NCBI GenBank assembly: GCA_963931925.1
Contig: OZ007579.1
Location: 29,320,477 to 29,384,476 of the forward strand
Direction: 5' to 3'
DNA: 64,000 nt
Source of the DNA: Onchidella celtica
Taxonomy: Eukaryota > Mollusca > Gastropoda > Systellommatophora > Onchidiidae
Made by a program: the position numbers and the translations under genes. Below, one piece after another: positions 61,199 to 64,000 of this stretch; position 1 is the first letter of the stretch, and each line of letters starts with the position of its first letter. Below the pieces are notes generated by a model, which was given only the letters and a program-made list of their open reading frames with translations, ran no database searches and was not told the origin of the DNA.

Positions 61199-61218
61199 GA
61201 AAGGCAATGATGATGATG
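58309..61218 (+). mobile_element. RTE-type LINE, copy 2 (5'-truncated)
   Basis: ATGGTGCCTCG occurs at 58298-58308 and 61219-61229, an 11-bp target duplication (the last two bases are also element sequence). The element starts inside the endonuclease coding region and ends with the GATG tail. It is very similar to copy 1, so both are recent. Confidence 0.88.
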
Positions 61219-61229
61219 ATGGTGCCTCG

Positions 61230-61740
61230 GTATTTCGATCCGAAATTCATTTCATGTAGGCTCCCAATCCAACCAAACCAATATTAAATTTAGATCTATA
61301 TTTCTTTGCTTCATTATGAGACTGCTGTTTATGCTTCAGTGATACAGTTCTGTTTCTAACTCCACATATTAATAATTATACCTCACAGATATTCGTTTAA
61401 GATCGGTTAACTGATCAAAGTTGTGTGATAAATTCCCTAAATTGTAATGATTCTGTAGGCTACCTTAATGTACATTCATGAATTTTGTTCTCACATTCTC
61501 TTCTACAATGTACCTGTTTCTTTCATAGACTATATTGCGTAATTCCCACCAACTACTTCCCTTTGTCATTTAATAATTTAATCTGAATACTGGCATTGTT
61601 TCGCTATCAGTTTTTAATGGCCATTATTTCGTCAGAACATGAATCTAGTGATTCAGTAATATACCAAATTGATCTCTCTACTTGTGTTACCATATCTCTA
61701 ATAATCTTCATTCGTTTCCCCATACTTTAATTTCTGTGTT
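61230..61740. other. Copy-B-specific flank after RTE copy 2
   Basis: AT-rich unique sequence with no gene or repeat recognised. Homology to copy A resumes near 61740. Confidence 0.5.
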
Positions 61741-61944
61741 TTGTTCTTTATTTTTCATGTCAAAAACCCCTGCATACGTCCTACTGTTTCTCAGTTATTG
61801 TTAAAGGAAAAGGAAACTGGTTCAAAATCATAGTCTATTTTACTGCACTTAAATATACTTACCATTTCATTTACCATCAGTAGGTTTGTTTGTTTTTTTG
61901 CTCGTATTGGAGTGTTATGTTTGTGATAATAGCTATCTGGTGGA

Positions 61945-62065
61945 AAGATTTCAGTTCAATTTCTTATAATGCCTTTTAAACTGGCATCACAAAACTTTTT
62001 CTCGCACACGGTGGACCCAACATGAAAGAAACACTCTCAGAGTTTTTAGCCTTCATAACTGATGT
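61945..62065 (+). repeat. Dispersed repeat family copy 4
   Basis: The duplication partner of 46215-46340, with core ACTGGCATCACAAAAC...AAAGAAACACTCTC. Confidence 0.65.
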
Positions 62066-63889
62066 TACTATATCATTCTATTTCTTTTATCACTCCACGC
62101 CTGAAGGTGTGGATAAATAGCATGGAAAAGGCGGTTTTTGACATCAACTTCAGTTGACTTTGATGGAAACTGAAACTGATGAAAAATATCTGCTGTTTTT
62201 GCACTTTTTCTTTTCCTTTTTTTTTCTTTGTTCATGGGAATTTGATTAATCTTGTGCCGAAAATAATATCACATGTTTTTTTGTCTTGCAGTGACTTCTT
62301 CTGTACAGTTGCCAAGTGTATTCGGCCGTATTCCACTGGTTCACCTGGACTGTCGTTTTGCTTATTACTCAATAAATCTGTTGCTTTTATTTCTCAATAG
62401 AAATTTCTTTTTACCCGTGCAGGTTGTCATGACTTCTATTCAAAGTATCGAGGTGGAAGATTGTATTGATAGAACTAGGTTGCAGTCAAGATTCTTTCAT
62501 TAATGATCAAACATTTCAATTTTTGTATATTGATAACTTTGCAGATAATACGAAAGTGTCACAAATTCTCAATTTATATGTTAATAAAATAAAAAACCAA
62601 AGTTCTTTGTGTACGGTTGACGCTAAGAGTAAAGCCAGTAAAATTTCATGGAATACATCATTCTTCTGTCAAGTTTCTCTTACAACAATCCAGAAGAGTT
62701 AAAACATTACACAAAACATCCAGACTTTTTCAGGCGTTTATGTTTATTCTCCATATTCATGAAAAACACAGATTTTTATCTAAAAATTCAATCGAAACAT
62801 CTGACATAGCTAGGAATGACAAAACTTTTTTTGTGATGTACAGTGTCCATTATGCTTTTGGCCTCTAAGAAATCCACATACGCCTAGTGCTATACTTGAT
62901 AATTGTAATAAGTGAGCATGCAGACATATGAGTCTATAATGTAAAGTAGCATGTTTTCAATAAACTGGATATTTATAAGCATATTTATATCATTAGAATA
63001 TTTGTGTATCCATCTCTCTTACTAAAACTAAGATCTCCAGAAACATTAAAAATATTATTATTATGTAAATTTTGGTTTGTTCAAATCTATGCATACAAGA
63101 ATGGGTGTATTTTTGGTTCCGTTTAAATGTCTGACTGATATTTTCTCTCTTATTTCCCAAGCATCTTTATAAGCAGGCTAAAAGTCACTGGCTTCACCAC
63201 CAATATCTATGTATTTAAACCATGTCTCTATTTGTCCATTGAATTGCCCCAAGAAGGACATTTTTCAAACCTGGAATGGAATGAATATCAAAATTAATTA
63301 TTATTCTACTCAGACTGTATTATCTTCAGAATAATTGTCTCTCCATTCATAATTAATTCAGATCTTTTTAAAAACCCACAATAAAAGCATTCAGATACCT
63401 AGCAATGCATACAAGTTCTATGACCAAGGCGTGGCTATTCGCTTAACGACAATAGAGTACAGTATGGTAACACAATAATTATCTAGAGAAATTTTACAGT
63501 AAAAAATGCATTCATATCCCTTGATCAAAACATGAGTGAATAAACTACTCGGTTTCCATTCTAATTAATATCTTGAAATGAATTTGTCGAGATATACATA
63601 ATACTAAATTATACAAATTTCAACGTTTCTACAACAGTATCTCATCCATAATAATTACAAGACAGCAAATTTTTCATTCATATTATTGACATAACTATTA
63701 AATGTATGGCAAACATCTTTCCTAAAACATTCACACACTTTACACAAGCTGAAATTTGTGTACACTGGCATCTAATGAATGCAGAACAGAGCAAATAACC
63801 AAAGAAAGACAATAGAATTTGTCCTTTAAATGAACACTCTACTGGACGACAATCTTCTGCATAATGAAATAAAACATACCATAGGCAAT

Positions 63890-64000
63890 CTATTCTGTTT
63901 CTGCCTGCACTTCTTCTTCAGCATAGAAAGGGAATTGGATTTTGCAGCAGCCTACACCTGTCATACTTTGGGGAAGAGCACCCACTACTTCCCAAGTGTT
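63890..64000 (-). CDS. Second BTB-Kelch paralogue, C-terminal end (partial)
   Basis: The last 37 codons of a Kelch protein, nearly identical to the complete gene at 48430 (ending FYAEEEVQAETE and stop) with a Tyr-to-Cys change in the GVGYCKI motif. The 3' flank (61740-63890) is also duplicated. Whether the paralogue is intact lies outside the window. Confidence 0.9.
   Translation of the reverse strand, partial: NTWEVVGALPQSMTGVGCCKIQFPFYAEEEVQAETE

Larger units (their letters stand above)
53610..64000. repeat. Tandem segmental duplication, copy B
   Basis: Direct, diverged copy of 42830-48545 and onward (see copy A). Copy B alone has the SINE at 55720-56180 and about 5.3 kb of extra DNA (about 56425-61740) including RTE copy 2. 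Offset between the Kelch stop codons is 15.46 kb. Confidence 0.8.

Overview
This is eukaryotic, animal-type DNA: split genes with GT/AG introns, dense microsatellites and many transposable elements. The best host-lineage clue is a secreted L-amino-acid oxidase of the escapin/aplysianin-A/achacin type, a family known from gastropod ink, egg and mucus. RTE-type LINEs, tRNA-derived SINEs and a Gmr1-type LTR element also fit. I infer a gastropod mollusc, perhaps a sea slug or sea hare; the species is not provable from this window. Nothing bacterial (operons, CRISPR, rRNA) is visible.

Layout. About 1-30 kb is a decayed head-to-head inverted duplication of the oxidase gene. The left copy (minus strand, 1-5250) keeps recognisable exons 3, part of 4 and 5, and runs off the left edge. 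Its first two exons and most of exon 4 are not found, and LTR sequences (1818-2984, 6763-7536) and a 5 kb Gmr1-type retroelement (7537-12510) now lie there. The right copy (plus strand, 25657-35677) assembles into ten exons with consistent splice phases and a 543-residue open frame, from a signal peptide to the C-terminal FAD-binding segment. The 13.4-20 kb centre holds a SINE, a hairpin repeat and microsatellites, with no gene recognised.

From 37.77 to 40.99 kb lies a full-length RTE-type LINE with a 15-bp target duplication and one nonsense codon. From about 42.8 kb to the window end there is a direct tandem segmental duplication (A about 42.83-48.55 kb and onward, B about 53.61-64.0 kb). 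It carries a BTB-BACK-Kelch gene: complete two-exon copy at 48430-51061 on the minus strand, and the last 37 codons of a paralogue at the right edge.

Both duplications act as internal empty-site controls. They show that several elements probably inserted after duplication: a 438-bp TIR element with 9-bp target duplication, a 265-bp TA-flanked MITE, a 1.03-kb TIR element encoding a FLYWCH zinc finger, a SINE, a second long RTE copy and a small internally deleted RTE copy. Other notable structures are a 107-bp perfect hairpin between 18-bp direct repeats (52084-52500) and a seven-copy 92-bp minisatellite that has captured the end of oxidase exon 7 with its 5' splice site. The two host gene families have no obvious functional link. 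I do not see a convincing new multi-gene system; the novelty is in the structure of the duplications and mobile elements.
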